Shown one piece after another: positions 32,861 to 41,676 of a DNA stretch of 64,000 bases. The number at the start of each line of letters is the position of its first letter. Positions within the stretch are counted from its first letter, which is position 1. Made by a program: the position numbers and the translations under genes. The notes beneath the pieces were generated by a model. The model was not told the DNA's origin. It saw nothing but the letters and a program-made list of their open reading frames with translations, and searched no databases. The DNA is from Streptomyces sp. CA-278952 (GTDB lineage Bacteria; Actinomycetota; Actinomycetes; Streptomycetales; Streptomycetaceae): the NCBI RefSeq assembly GCF_028747205.1, contig NZ_CP112880.1, positions 434,001-498,000 on the forward strand, in the 5' to 3' direction.

Positions 32861-35074
32861 TCACTCACTTTCTGTTCGGCGGGTGTTCAGTTCGTTCACC
32901 GCACCGAGCGCGTCGCCGACCGTCGTGTAGTCGACGGCGATGAAGGTGACCGGACTGCCGCGTTCCGCCTCGCAGGCACGCGTCCGCTCCAGGACCCAGT
33001 CGCGGGCGTTGACGCGGCCGGCGTCCAGACGGCTGCCGCCCGCGTTCGTGATGAAGTGGTTGAGCAGGAAGAGCTGTTTGCCGGTACCGCCCCGGTGGGG
33101 TTCGCACGTCATCTCGGAGGGGCTCCGGAAGGCGAACGGGGTCTCCATCCCGTACCGGTAGAAGTTGCGGTACCAGGGCGCCGGGCCGTCGGCCTTCTCG
33201 GCGAACACCACCAGTCGGCGGCCGCTGTCGATCATCTCCGCCAGGGTGGGCCACGGGGCGTCAGGATCCGCCGAGGGGGTGTGCAGGAGGTCCTCGAGGC
33301 CGGCGGCGTGGAATGCCTCCTCGGTGTCCTCGGGGCTGATGTCGTCCTGGACGATGAGCGTCACGATCTCGGTGGGGTGGGCGCGCAGCCAGTCGCCGAT
33401 GTCCTCCAGGGCCGGGACCAGTTCGATGGCCCCGGCGCGGCAGACGCCGTGGCAGAGCCAGAGTCCCTCGCGCGGCGGGTTCGCCCGGTCGATGGCGCCG
33501 GTGATCAGGCGTCGTTGCTCGGGGGTGAATTCGGGGGAGTCGAGACGCCCGGCGATGTCCTGCGGGCGCTCCCAGCGGTACGTGTCGAGCTGGAGGGCCC
33601 GGACGCCCGTGTTGAGCTGGGTGGTGATGTCGGGGTCCTGGAGGGGGCCGATGAACCGGTCCGCGGTGGTGGACATGGCGTTGTGCGAGGTGAGGTAGGC
33701 GGCTTCGTCGTAGCGCAGTTCGCACAGGCGGCTGCCGCCCAGGCACTGGCGGGGTGCGGACGGGCCGAACACGGGCGGCACGAGCAGTACGCCGGCCAGC
33801 GCCGCACAGGCCACGCCCGCCGCCGTCGTCCGCACCGCTGTCGGGGTCGGCATCCGACCCGGGCGCACCAGGAGCGCCCAGCCCACGCCCGTGAGGAGCA
33901 CGCCGCCGACGAGGGCCGTGAGGGCGGCGCTCAGCCCGGTGGCGACCGCCTGGTCCACGGCGTTGCGCTGGAGGTCGTCGACGAGCGCGGTGACGCTCGG
34001 GGCCCAGGATGAGGGTGTGGTGAGGAGGCGTCCCCCGGTGATCGACCGGGTCAGCAGCACGGCTGCGGCGGTCAGGACTCCCGCGCAGGCGAGCGCCTTC
34101 CCCAGTCGCATCAGCCGGCGGGCCGGGGCGGCGGGACCGGTGAACCAGAGCGTCGCGAGCGCGGCCAGTGCGGCGGTGAGGGCGACGACCTGGAGCAGGG
34201 TCAGGAGCCTGATGGCGTCACGGGCCCGCTCCAGGGCCGTGAGGTCCGTCCCGGCGGTGGTCAGGGCGCCGGTGAGGTCCCACGTACCGTCCTGGAGGGT
34301 GGTGCGGAGGTCGGCGGCGGCGGTCCGTGAACCGTCGGAGAGCGCGGCGGCCGCGGTGGCTGCCAGCGCGGTCGATACGTCTCCCTCCCCCAGGGCCACC
34401 TCGATCTCGGGGCGCAGCGCCGCCCGCTCCCGCTCCGGGACCGTCGTGAGGAGGGCGTCGGCGGCGCGGTCGGCCTGGTCCTCGGTGAGCGGCAGCGTGG
34501 GCAGGTCGGGGGCGCGGCCCTCCTTGAGGGCGTCGAGCGCCGTGGCGAGGTCGGCGGTGAACCGTTCAAAGTCCGGCCGGTCGCTCCCCTGGATACTGGC
34601 CACCAGGTCGCCGAAGTAGACGCGTGCGAGGTCGGCGAGGTTCTTCAGCACCGGGGCCAGGTCGACGGTCAGCCGGAGCTCGTCACGGTCGCCGCGCAGA
34701 TAGCCGGTCACCGCCTCGATCTGCTGGTCGGTGAGGGCCCGGACCGTGGCAGGCGGCAGGACGACCTTGATGTTCGACGTCACCAGGGCCTCGGGCACGG
34801 GCAGGTGGGCGAGCAGATCGCGGGTGACGGGCGAGATCTCCGGGTCGACGAGCACCTCACCGTAGAGCCGGTCGTAGGCCGACTCCTCGTCCAGGACCGC
34901 CTGGTAGAAGCCGGGCGAGGCGACCGTGGACCGGACGGTCGCGGTCAGGGCGACCGTCGTCACGCCCAGGACGGCCAGCAGGAAGGCGAGCACCGGCACG
35001 AGACGGCCGGGCCAACGCGGGGGCGCGGATCCCCCTGTCGGCCCGGGCGGGTTCGCGGTCGGTTCGGCACTCAC
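32861..35074 (-). CDS. Membrane protein with extracellular PI-PLC-X-like domain
   Basis: Protein of 737 residues (GTG start). One membrane helix lies near residues 26-46. A soluble domain of about 230 residues follows, then four hydrophobic segments (about 280-420), and a C-terminal PI-PLC-like TIM barrel: AAYLTSHNAMSTTADR, TGVRALQLDTYRWE, GLWLCHGVCRAG, EIVTLIVQDDI and LVVFAEKADG. The histidines in SHNAM and LCHGV occupy the catalytic places of bacterial PI-PLC. It would act on phospholipid head groups or related phosphodiesters outside the membrane; the substrate is unknown. Confidence 0.82.
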   Translation of the reverse strand: MSAEPTANPPGPTGGSAPPRWPGRLVPVLAFLLAVLGVTTVALTATVRSTVASPGFYQAVLDEESAYDRLYGEVLVDPEISPVTRDLLAHLPVPEALVTSNIKVVLPPATVRALTDQQIEAVTGYLRGDRDELRLTVDLAPVLKNLADLARVYFGDLVASIQGSDRPDFERFTADLATALDALKEGRAPDLPTLPLTEDQADRAADALLTTVPERERAALRPEIEVALGEGDVSTALAATAAAALSDGSRTAAADLRTTLQDGTWDLTGALTTAGTDLTALERARDAIRLLTLLQVVALTAALAALATLWFTGPAAPARRLMRLGKALACAGVLTAAAVLLTRSITGGRLLTTPSSWAPSVTALVDDLQRNAVDQAVATGLSAALTALVGGVLLTGVGWALLVRPGRMPTPTAVRTTAAGVACAALAGVLLVPPVFGPSAPRQCLGGSRLCELRYDEAAYLTSHNAMSTTADRFIGPLQDPDITTQLNTGVRALQLDTYRWERPQDIAGRLDSPEFTPEQRRLITGAIDRANPPREGLWLCHGVCRAGAIELVPALEDIGDWLRAHPTEIVTLIVQDDISPEDTEEAFHAAGLEDLLHTPSADPDAPWPTLAEMIDSGRRLVVFAEKADGPAPWYRNFYRYGMETPFAFRSPSEMTCEPHRGGTGKQLFLLNHFITNAGGSRLDAGRVNARDWVLERTRACEAERGSPVTFIAVDYTTVGDALGAVNELNTRRTESE

Positions 35075-35143
35075 CCGCCCAGCCTATGCGGAATATCAGC
35101 TTTTATGCGTGAATGATGAGATTGAGGAGCTGAGGAGCCCGCT

Positions 35144-36031
35144 GTGCACTCCGTTCACCTGGCCGTGCTGATGACGAGTCACGACCGCCGTACGCGAACG
35201 CTTTCCGCGCTGCGCGCCCTGGAGGAGCAACGCGGGCTCCCCGCCGGAACGACGCTCGGCGTGCACCTCGTGGACACCGGCAGCACCGACGGTACGCCGG
35301 AGGCGGTCCGGCTGCGGCATCCGGCGGTGGAGGTCATGTCGGTGGGCGCGGACACGCCCTACAACCTGGCGCTGCGCATCGCGAGCCGCAACAGTCGCAG
35401 CGGCGGCGGGGGCGGCGGTCCGCTCGGCGGCGCGCCCGGCGGACCGACCCACGCGTGGACGCATCAGCTCTGGCTCGACGGCGGGGTCGCACTCTTCCCG
35501 GACGCCCTCGCGAAGCTGCTGCGGACGGCCGGGGCGGCCGGGCCCGGGGCCGTCGTCGTGGGCGCGGTGCGGAACGCGTACGGGGACACGGTGTACTCCG
35601 GCCGGCGGGGCCGTTCCCTGACCCTCGTCGAGCCCGGCGAGCACCGGCCCGTGCCCTGCGACACGTACGACGGGCGCGTGGTCCTGGTGCCCCGTGCCGT
35701 GTACGACCTCGTCGGGGACCCCGACAAGGCTTTCCGCCACCGGATGGGCGATTACGACCACGGCTGCCGGGCTCGGCGGGCCGGGGTGAACGCTCTCGTC
35801 GCCCCGGGGCATGCCGGTGAGTGCGGGGGCGGCCCTGGCGCTCCGGGATCCCGGGAGCCGGGGATCGGCGTCCGGGAGGCGCTGCGCCGCGTGACCTCCG
35901 TACAGGAGCTGCCGCCCCGCCCATGGTGCGTGTACTGCCTGCGGCACACCTGGCCCTGGGCGCCGTATCTGATGCTCGCCCCGTACGCGCGGACGGCGGC
36001 CCGCGCCGCGCTCGGCCGGCTGCGGGGGTGA
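35144..36031 (+). CDS. Glycosyltransferase family 2 protein
   Basis: Protein of 295 residues (GTG start). The GT-A fold begins with LAVLMTSHDRRTRTLSALRAL and LVDTGSTDGTPEAV (the DxSxDxT nucleotide-binding motif), followed by HQLWLDGGVALFPDAL. Near residues 84-100 there is a glycine-rich insert (six Gly in a row, then PLGGAPGGP) where a more usual loop would be. The C-terminal hydrophobic stretch (YCLRHTWPWAPYLMLAPYAR) may attach it to the membrane. The convergent neighbour is a WecA-like enzyme, so both may act on a cell-surface polysaccharide (inference). Confidence 0.83.
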   Translation: MHSVHLAVLMTSHDRRTRTLSALRALEEQRGLPAGTTLGVHLVDTGSTDGTPEAVRLRHPAVEVMSVGADTPYNLALRIASRNSRSGGGGGGPLGGAPGGPTHAWTHQLWLDGGVALFPDALAKLLRTAGAAGPGAVVVGAVRNAYGDTVYSGRRGRSLTLVEPGEHRPVPCDTYDGRVVLVPRAVYDLVGDPDKAFRHRMGDYDHGCRARRAGVNALVAPGHAGECGGGPGAPGSREPGIGVREALRRVTSVQELPPRPWCVYCLRHTWPWAPYLMLAPYARTAARAALGRLRG

Positions 36032-36048
36032 TCAGGGGCCGGGCGGCG

Positions 36049-37257
36049 TCAGCTTCGCTCAGCGGCCACCGCGGCGGCGGACCGGCCGGTGGGCGGGGGC
36101 GGCACGGTGGGGTGCCCCGCGGCGGTCCTGGCGGTGCCGCCAGGCGGCCTCTTCCCGGGAGCCGGGCCCGCGACACGCTGCGCGGAGGCGGCGGAGGGGA
36201 TCGCGGCGCCGGTGGTGGGCGCCGTGGTGCGCCGGGTGGCGGTACGGTGCCGGGCCGGGCGGAGCGGTGCGTACGCCGGAATCCGCAGCAGCGCGAAGAC
36301 GGCGGCCACGGTCCCGGCCAGCGGCGGGAGGAGGAACGCGGGGTGCAGCAGTTCCGCGTACACCAGTGTCGCGGTGGTGACCGGCACAGCCGCCCACAGG
36401 CCCAGGAGGACCGCCGTGCCCGGCACGGTGACGCGGACCCGGCGCAGGCGGTGCGCGATGTGGTCGTCCGCGTCGCGCAGCGGGGAACGCGCGGCGCGGC
36501 GGCGGGAGATCAGGACCAGGGCGGTGTCGGCGAGGGCCACCGTAGCCAGGACCGGCAGCGCGGCCCAGGCGGCTCGGCCCGACGGGGCTGCCGTCTGGAT
36601 CAGCGCGCCGGAGGCGGCCAGTGCGAATCCGGTGAACTGCGCACCCGACGCGCCGAGCCGGAGGCGGGCAGGGTGCCAGTTGTGGAGCAGGAAGCCTGCC
36701 AGGCCCGCCACCAGCGTCGCCGGAAGGAGGGCGAGGGCGGGGCTTCCTCCGACAGCGGCGCACGCGACCAGCCCGGCGGCGGTGACCAGCCCGACGGTGG
36801 TCAGCAGTCCGTCGGCGTGGTCGAGCAGCGCGAACGCGTTGGTGACGAGGACGATCCAGAGCACGGCCAGGAGGCCCGCCGCCGGTGACAGTCCGGCGAG
36901 CCAGACGAGGAGGACCGCGGCGGCCGTCTGCACGGGGAGGCGGAGAGCGGCCCGGAACGGCTTCAGGTCATGGACGAGCCCCAGGGCTGCGACGATCCCG
37001 GCCCCGGCGAGCAGCCCCGCGACGGAGCCGGCGGAGTCGTCCGCCGCGCCGAGCCACAGGGCCCCGCCGGCTGCCGTGCCGACGCCGAGCACGGCCGTCG
37101 CTCCGCCCGTTCTGCGCAGCGCGTCGGCCCGTGGCGCACGTCCGCCCGGTTCGTTCGGGGCGTGGGCGCGGAGCGCCGCACGGCGGGCGACCTTGGCGAG
37201 TGCGACCGTGATGAACAGCGCGGCCACACCGGAGGCGATGATCCCCAGCACGTTCAC
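36049..37257 (-). CDS. MraY/WecA-type sugar-phosphate transferase-like membrane protein
   Basis: Protein of 402 residues (GTG start with GGAAAGG upstream) with about ten membrane helices. It resembles polyprenyl-phosphate N-acetylhexosamine-1-phosphate transferases: VTNAFALLDHADGLLTT (the N...D..DGL motif), HNWHPARLRLGASGAQFTGF (the WPA-type loop), and ADDHIAHRLRRV (the HIHHRL-type motif). The first Asp-Asp motif is altered to VHDLKPFRAALRLP. The last 65 residues are a Pro/Arg/Thr-rich tail predicted to be cytosolic. It may begin assembly of a surface glycan on undecaprenyl phosphate; the changed motif leaves activity uncertain. Confidence 0.8.
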   Translation of the reverse strand: MNVLGIIASGVAALFITVALAKVARRAALRAHAPNEPGGRAPRADALRRTGGATAVLGVGTAAGGALWLGAADDSAGSVAGLLAGAGIVAALGLVHDLKPFRAALRLPVQTAAAVLLVWLAGLSPAAGLLAVLWIVLVTNAFALLDHADGLLTTVGLVTAAGLVACAAVGGSPALALLPATLVAGLAGFLLHNWHPARLRLGASGAQFTGFALAASGALIQTAAPSGRAAWAALPVLATVALADTALVLISRRRAARSPLRDADDHIAHRLRRVRVTVPGTAVLLGLWAAVPVTTATLVYAELLHPAFLLPPLAGTVAAVFALLRIPAYAPLRPARHRTATRRTTAPTTGAAIPSAASAQRVAGPAPGKRPPGGTARTAAGHPTVPPPPTGRSAAAVAAERS

Positions 37258-37603
37258 CTGCCCTGCCTTTCCTCGTTCATGACCTGCGGCGCGGGACTCG
37301 GGCGGCCGGTGGAACGGCGGCCGCCGGAGTCCCGGGCGGTTGCGGGTCGGGGACACGGGACGCCACTCGGGTGGCGTTTCTCCCCAACCTACGGGCCAAT
37401 GTCCGCATTCACCCTAAATAACACGAAAAGAGCGACCTATTGTTCTGCCACCGGGCTCCACCAGGGCCGCCTCCAGGACTGCCTCCAGGAGTGCCTGTGG
37501 GGCTGTCACCCGACTGCCGGGGAGGAGCTGGGCCGACCGCCCGGCAATCCTCAAAGAGACTCGCTGTGAACAGAGTTGGGGGAGAGGGCCGGCGGTCGGG
37601 CCG

Positions 37604-37822
37604 TCAGTGCCCGAGACCCCGTCCGGCGTTGCGCTCGGATGCCGCGTGCCACCAGCGGGGCGGAGAGGGACCGATGACCGTGGCGGCGGGCTGATCGGGG
37701 TGCAGACCCAGGACGCGTAGCGCGTCCGCACGGACCCGGACGACGTACTGACCGTGCCAGTGCCCGTCCGCGCCGACGCCGCAGAGGAGATCGAAGCGGA
37801 CGAGATTCCCGGCGAAGGGCAT
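37604..37822 (-). CDS. Small hypothetical protein or gene fragment
   Basis: Frame of 72 residues: MPFAGNLVRFDLLCGVGADG, then HWHGQYVVRVRADALRVLGL and HPDQPAATVIG. The composition is protein-like and differs from the Arg/Pro-rich shadows around it. It has no recognised family and could be the 3' part of a former larger gene. Confidence 0.4.
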   Translation of the reverse strand: MPFAGNLVRFDLLCGVGADGHWHGQYVVRVRADALRVLGLHPDQPAATVIGPSPPRWWHAASERNAGRGLGH

Positions 37823-37979
37823 CCAGTCGACGCCACGGCCCCGCAGTCAGGCGCGGAGGGCCGCCGGGGGCCGCGGACAGCCCGGCAGGTTCTCGCACGA
37901 CACGACGGCCACCCACGCGGCGCTCGACCGGTCCTCCGCCTCTGCCGCCTTCTCCGCACGCATGGCGCCGAGCTTGGCG

Positions 37980-38355
37980 TCACCCAGCGATGCGGGCGTC
38001 CCGGCCGTCCACGAAGGTCTCGACGACCTCGATGTCCCCGATCCCCGAGGGGTCCACGCGGTGCGGGTCGTCGCCCAGCACCACCAGGTCGGCGCGCATC
38101 CCAGGTGAGAGGGCGCCCGCCGACGCCTCCCAGCGGCAGGCGCGGGCGCCGGCGACCGTGTAGGCCCGCAGCGCCTCGTCCACGGTGACGGCCTCGTCAG
38201 GGCCGACGAGGCGGCCCGAGGCGGAGGCGCGTTCGACCATGAACTGGATCGCCCGCAGCGGCGAACCGTCCCCGCCAGATACCCAGGTCGTGGGCGACGG
38301 GGTGCCGGGGGTCCATCGTGAGGATGCGCGCGTTGGTCAGTCGCGTACAGAGCAT
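37980..38355 (-). pseudogene. Amidohydrolase (amidohydrolase_3/YtcJ-like) with large internal deletion
   Basis: The start at 38355 reads MLCTRLTNARILTMDPRHPV and AHDLGIWRGRFAA, a normal amidohydrolase N-terminus. About 100 bases later, in another frame from 38240, follows the family C-terminus: AVTVDEALRAYTVAGARACR, GALSPGMRADLVVLGDDPH and IEVVETFVDGRD. Together about 125 residues remain of an enzyme that normally has more than 500; the metal-binding core is absent. The gene is dead by deletion and frameshift. Confidence 0.75.
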
Positions 38356-38915
38356 GGGCAGTCCGTCCGTCGGAGTCCGGTGTGCTGTGCGGGCGCGTGG
38401 TTCTCGGAGCCGTACGGCTGTGGGACATCGCCGCCCAGAGCCCCCGGCCGTCCGCCGGAATCTAGCGCCGGGGCCCGGCGGACACCATCGGCCCCTCGCT
38501 TCGGGCACGGGTCGGACCTGGGCGCGGCCTGACCCATTCGGCCTTCAACGCCCCCTCCGCCCAAGGGTTTACGGACAGCCGTCACATCAGCGGACTCAAC
38601 TGGCATGGCCGAGACACATCGTTGCGTTATTAGGCAAGCCTTGCTTTACTTACGCGCCGGTTGATCGTTCTCCCGAGAAGCAGGGGATCCGCCGCCGCAC
38701 CCGAGGGCGCCGGGGCGGCACCCCGGGCCGCTTCTTCCACCACGAGGGCGACCACGTCGTGATCGCCACCGGGGCCGACGCCCGCTCCGGCCGCGACCAC
38801 GGCCCGGCGATCACGCGCGTACGGACCGCTGACGGCCACGAGCCGCCCGGACCGAGCACTTCACCTCGATGGGTGGCCGTCCAACCGGCCGCCCCTGACG
38901 ATCGGGACCCTGCCC
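38356..38915. other. Intergenic region with possible weak iron-box-like palindrome
   Basis: About 560 bases. A/T-richer sequence near 38630-38655 contains TTAGGCAAGCCTTGCTTTA, which keeps the outer pattern of an iron box but only about 12 of 19 consensus positions. The following frame reads PGRFFHHEGDHVVIATGADA, which looks protein-like but has no start or known family. No firm gene. Confidence 0.3.
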
Positions 38916-39728
38916 ATGCGTACCGCACGTGCCCGGCACTACCTCATGTGCCGGCCCACCTACTTCGACGTGGTCTACTCCATCAACCCGTGGATGGACC
39001 CGACGAAGCCTGTCGACACTCCGCTGGCCATCGCCCAGTGGGAGCGACTGCGCGAGGTCTACCTGCACCTCGGACACACCGTCGACACGATCGACCCCGT
39101 CCCCGGCCTTCCCGACATGGTCTTCGCGGCCAACGGCGCGACCGTCATCGACGGGCGGGCCCTCGTGGCCCGGTTCCGCGACGCCGAGCGCATCGCCGAG
39201 GGCCCGGCCTACCACGGCTGGCTGCGCGACAACGGATACCCGGAACCGCGCACGGCCGCGTTCGTCAACGAGGGGGAGGGCGACTACCTCCTGGCCGGCG
39301 ACTGGCTGCTGGCGGGCACCGGGTTCCGCAGCGACCCCCGCTCCCACGACGAGGCGCAGGAGTACTTCGGCCGCCCGGTGATCGGGCTGACTCTCGTCGA
39401 CCCCGACTACTACCACCTGGACACCGCCCTCACCGTGCTCGACGAGAAAACGATCGCCTACTATCCGGCGGCCTTCTCCCCCGGCAGCCTGGCCGTACTG
39501 CGGCGGCTCTTCCCGGACGCCCTCCTCGCCTCCGCCGCCGACGCCTCCGCGTTCGGGCTGAACGCGACGTCGGACGGGTACAACGTGGTCCTGCCGCAGA
39601 ACGCGACGGATCTGGCCGGACAGCTGCGCGAGCGCGGGTTCCGCCCGGTCGGCGTGGACCTGTCGGAACTCCTCAAGGCCGGCGGCAGCGTGAAGTGCTG
39701 CACCCTGGAACTGCGCCGGGACGCCTGA
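38916..39728 (+). CDS. Dimethylargininase-like guanidino-modifying enzyme (DDAH family)
   Basis: Protein of 270 residues of the pentein fold. It begins ARHYLMCRPTYFDVVYSINP and has DMVFAANGATVID, FVNEGEGDYLLAG, a GLTLVDPDYYHLDTALTVLD segment with the catalytic-type His, and near the end GGSVKCCTLELRR with the nucleophilic Cys. Family members hydrolyse methylarginine or transfer amidino groups. Close relatives are annotated as N(G),N(G)-dimethylarginine dimethylaminohydrolase. The true substrate is not shown. A hairpin follows the stop. Confidence 0.87.
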   Translation: MRTARARHYLMCRPTYFDVVYSINPWMDPTKPVDTPLAIAQWERLREVYLHLGHTVDTIDPVPGLPDMVFAANGATVIDGRALVARFRDAERIAEGPAYHGWLRDNGYPEPRTAAFVNEGEGDYLLAGDWLLAGTGFRSDPRSHDEAQEYFGRPVIGLTLVDPDYYHLDTALTVLDEKTIAYYPAAFSPGSLAVLRRLFPDALLASAADASAFGLNATSDGYNVVLPQNATDLAGQLRERGFRPVGVDLSELLKAGGSVKCCTLELRRDA

Positions 39729-39733
39729 GCGGA

Positions 39734-39766
39734 CGGCCTCCCCGCGGAAACTTGGTGGGGAGGCCG
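39734..39766. terminator. Terminator hairpin
   Basis: CGGCCTCCCC (39734-39743) pairs with GGGGAGGCCG (39757-39766), 5 bases after the DDAH-like gene. Confidence 0.75.
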
Positions 39767-39791
39767 CCGGGGGGTCGATACCGTGGCGCGC

Positions 39792-40205
39792 ATGACCACC
39801 GAGCCGAGGACCTTCCCTCCCCGCCCCCTGCGCGCGGTCAAGGCCGCGTACATCCGCCAGGCCGGGTGCCCGTCCTCCGTGGCCATCGCGGTGGCGGACT
39901 TCGAACCCTGGGAAGGGGGTGTGGAGTTCGAGACGGCGGACACGAGCACGGTCCCGGGCTGGTCGGCCACCGAGGCGTCCGAGCTGCACGAGGCCTTCGG
40001 CTCCGGCGTACGCGAGGAGCTGGCGGAACTCACGACGCTGGACCCCGGGACCACGGTGGCGGTAGCGGTCGTCCTGCGGTCCATCAGGGTGCACGAAGTG
40101 GACTCCCACCCCCGCGCGTTCCGGCAGGCGGGGCGGCAAGCGGTCCGAAACGCCTTGCTGGAGGCGTACGGCCCGCCGCCGACGCCCTGGCCGAGGCTGC
40201 CCTGA
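39792..40205 (+). CDS. Conserved hypothetical protein
   Basis: Protein of 137 residues: FPPRPLRAVKAAYIRQAGCP, SSVAIAVADFEPWEGGVEFE, ASELHEAFGSGVREELAELT and RSIRVHEVDSHPRAFRQAGR. The layout of an alternating beta strand plus a GSGVREEL helix recalls EF-G domain IV-like folds, but I cannot claim a family. It probably starts at ATG 39792; a GTG 9 bases upstream is also possible. Confidence 0.65.
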   Translation: MTTEPRTFPPRPLRAVKAAYIRQAGCPSSVAIAVADFEPWEGGVEFETADTSTVPGWSATEASELHEAFGSGVREELAELTTLDPGTTVAVAVVLRSIRVHEVDSHPRAFRQAGRQAVRNALLEAYGPPPTPWPRLP

Positions 40206-40216
40206 ATCCGGGCCCC

Positions 40217-40447
40217 GACCCGACCGCAGCCCGGCCCTGGTCCACGCTCACCGAAGCAGCCCGAGACCTCGGGATCCACCCGTCCGTTCCGGTGATCCAG
40301 AGCAACCGTCTTGAAGAGGATCTCGGACAGCCCCTCTTCAAACGGGCCGAACGCCGCACGGTCATGAAACTGACCCGATTCGGCAAACGCGTCGTCGCAG
40401 CCGCCCAGGAGATCCCGCCTGAAGGCAGACGCAAGGCCACGAGATGA
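40217..40447 (+). pseudogene. Fragment of a LysR-type HTH domain
   Basis: The frame reads TAARPWSTLTEAARDLGIHP, SVPVIQSNRLEEDLGQPLFK and RAERRTVMKLTRFGKRVVAA: the recognition helix and wing of a LysR-type or related winged HTH (LE.dLG.pLF.R...LT..G). There is no start codon in context and no ligand domain. It is probably the C-terminal piece of a lost DNA-binding gene. Confidence 0.5.
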
Positions 40448-40454
40448 TCGCTTC

Positions 40455-41111
40455 ATGACTGAGATCGTTTTGATGTCCGACCCGAAGGTCGCAGCCGTGC
40501 CTGTCCACGAGTGCGGTGAACGGCTCACAGATGTGCGCCGAGACGGCTCCCTGCTGGTCGACGAACGGAAATGGCAGGACTCCGCCGGCGCCTTCGCCCA
40601 CCTGCGGGAAAGAGTGCTCGATCGACTCCTCAAAGCACAGACGCAACTGCCTCAAGGGATGCGGCTGCTGTTCGTCGAGGGATACCGCCCGCCGTCCCTT
40701 CAGCGTCGCTACTTCGACGAATACGCAGCTCAACTGCGTGCCGAACACCCGGAATGGGGTGCTGAGCAGGTCCGATCGGCAGCCAGCCGTTACGTGTCCC
40801 CGCCGGAGATCGCACCGCACAGCGCCGGGGCGGCTGTTGACCTGACGCTCGCTGATGACGGCGGGCGCGAGCTTGACATGGGCACTCGTATGAACGCCTC
40901 TCCGGAGGAGAGCGCGGGCGCTTGTTACACGGAGGCCGACAACATCAATGACGAGGCTCGCTCCCATCGGGAGATCCTGGGCACTGCGCTCACTGCTGCA
41001 GGCCTGGTCAACTACCCGACAGAGTGGTGGCACTGGTCATACGGAGATCGCTACTGGGCCTTGCAAACAGGAGGGGCAGTCGCCCACTACGGGCCCGTAG
41101 AACTCGGATGA
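40455..41111 (+). CDS. D-Ala-D-Ala dipeptidase (VanX-like)
   Basis: Protein of 218 residues in the peptidase M15D family. FVEGYRPPSLQRRYFDEY contains the substrate Arg, IAPHSAGAAVDLTLAD gives the zinc His and Asp, and TEWWHWSYGDRYWA gives the catalytic Glu and third zinc His. It cleaves D-Ala-D-Ala or related D,D-dipeptides in peptidoglycan turnover. No vanH/vanA genes are nearby, so this is a stand-alone housekeeping or defence enzyme, not a vancomycin cassette. Its base composition is less GC-rich than its neighbours, which hints at transfer. Confidence 0.93.
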   Translation: MTEIVLMSDPKVAAVPVHECGERLTDVRRDGSLLVDERKWQDSAGAFAHLRERVLDRLLKAQTQLPQGMRLLFVEGYRPPSLQRRYFDEYAAQLRAEHPEWGAEQVRSAASRYVSPPEIAPHSAGAAVDLTLADDGGRELDMGTRMNASPEESAGACYTEADNINDEARSHREILGTALTAAGLVNYPTEWWHWSYGDRYWALQTGGAVAHYGPVELG

Positions 41112-41233
41112 CCGGCCCGGAACTCATCGAGCAGCTCAAAGAACAGCTCGATCGCGGGCAGGTCCATGGCTTCAGCCATCCGCTCGATCTCCACCGCCCA
41201 GTCCAGCGAGCTTTCGTACCTGTGCCGCATCAT
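41087..41233 (-). CDS. Possible small protein, convergent with the dipeptidase
   Basis: Frame of 48 residues: MMRHRYESSLDWAVEIERMA then EAMDLPAIELFFELLDEFRA. It is strongly helical and acidic, with a composition unlike a chance frame. It overlaps the end of the dipeptidase gene by 25 bases on the opposite strand. No function can be given. Confidence 0.4.
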   Translation of the reverse strand: MMRHRYESSLDWAVEIERMAEAMDLPAIELFFELLDEFRAGHPSSTGP

Positions 41234-41676
41234 CGGCCGCACTCCGGACGTCGGTCCTGGCGCCGCGTGACGAGTTCCCCGGCACTCCGTCGCTCTGGGC
41301 CGGGTATCCGTCGCTCGGGGCCGGGTACCTGCACGCGGGCGCCTGACCCACCCCCGGCGTCAGCGGCCGTGACCACGTCACCGGCGTGTCACCGGTCCGG
41401 CCTATCGCGACTCGAACGATGATCTCGTGGATCAGGTAGGAGACGTACGACCAGAGGCGCAGAAATCCGGAGGAACGAGCGGAGCCGACCACGGCACGGC
41501 GCCACGCCATCGGGTGTCGCGGCTCAGCCAGGCGGATGAAAGCAGCCAGTGCGGACTACTGCCGGGCCGGCCGGTAGTCCAGGATCGGTGCCGCCGCCGT
41601 CCCCGGCGGAGCGTGCATCGACCGCGTCCGCGCCAATGATCGGCGCGGCCACGGCTGTTCCGAGGAGCCCCTCCCC
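41234..41676. other. Intergenic region with a short direct repeat
   Basis: About 440 bases. An approximately 21-base unit beginning CCGTCGCTC and ending GGGCCGGGTA occurs twice in tandem near 41287-41328. No convincing gene on either strand; the right end must hold the promoter of the secreted protein. Confidence 0.45.

Noticed and set aside
38632..38650. Possible second iron box
   Set aside because: Only about 12 of 19 positions fit the consensus and no clear iron gene follows, so it is noted in the gap entry but not called.
38318..40447. Rightward frame of 709 residues
   Set aside because: Shadow of the DDAH-like gene in another frame; only the last part (LysR-like HTH) looks like real protein and is listed separately.
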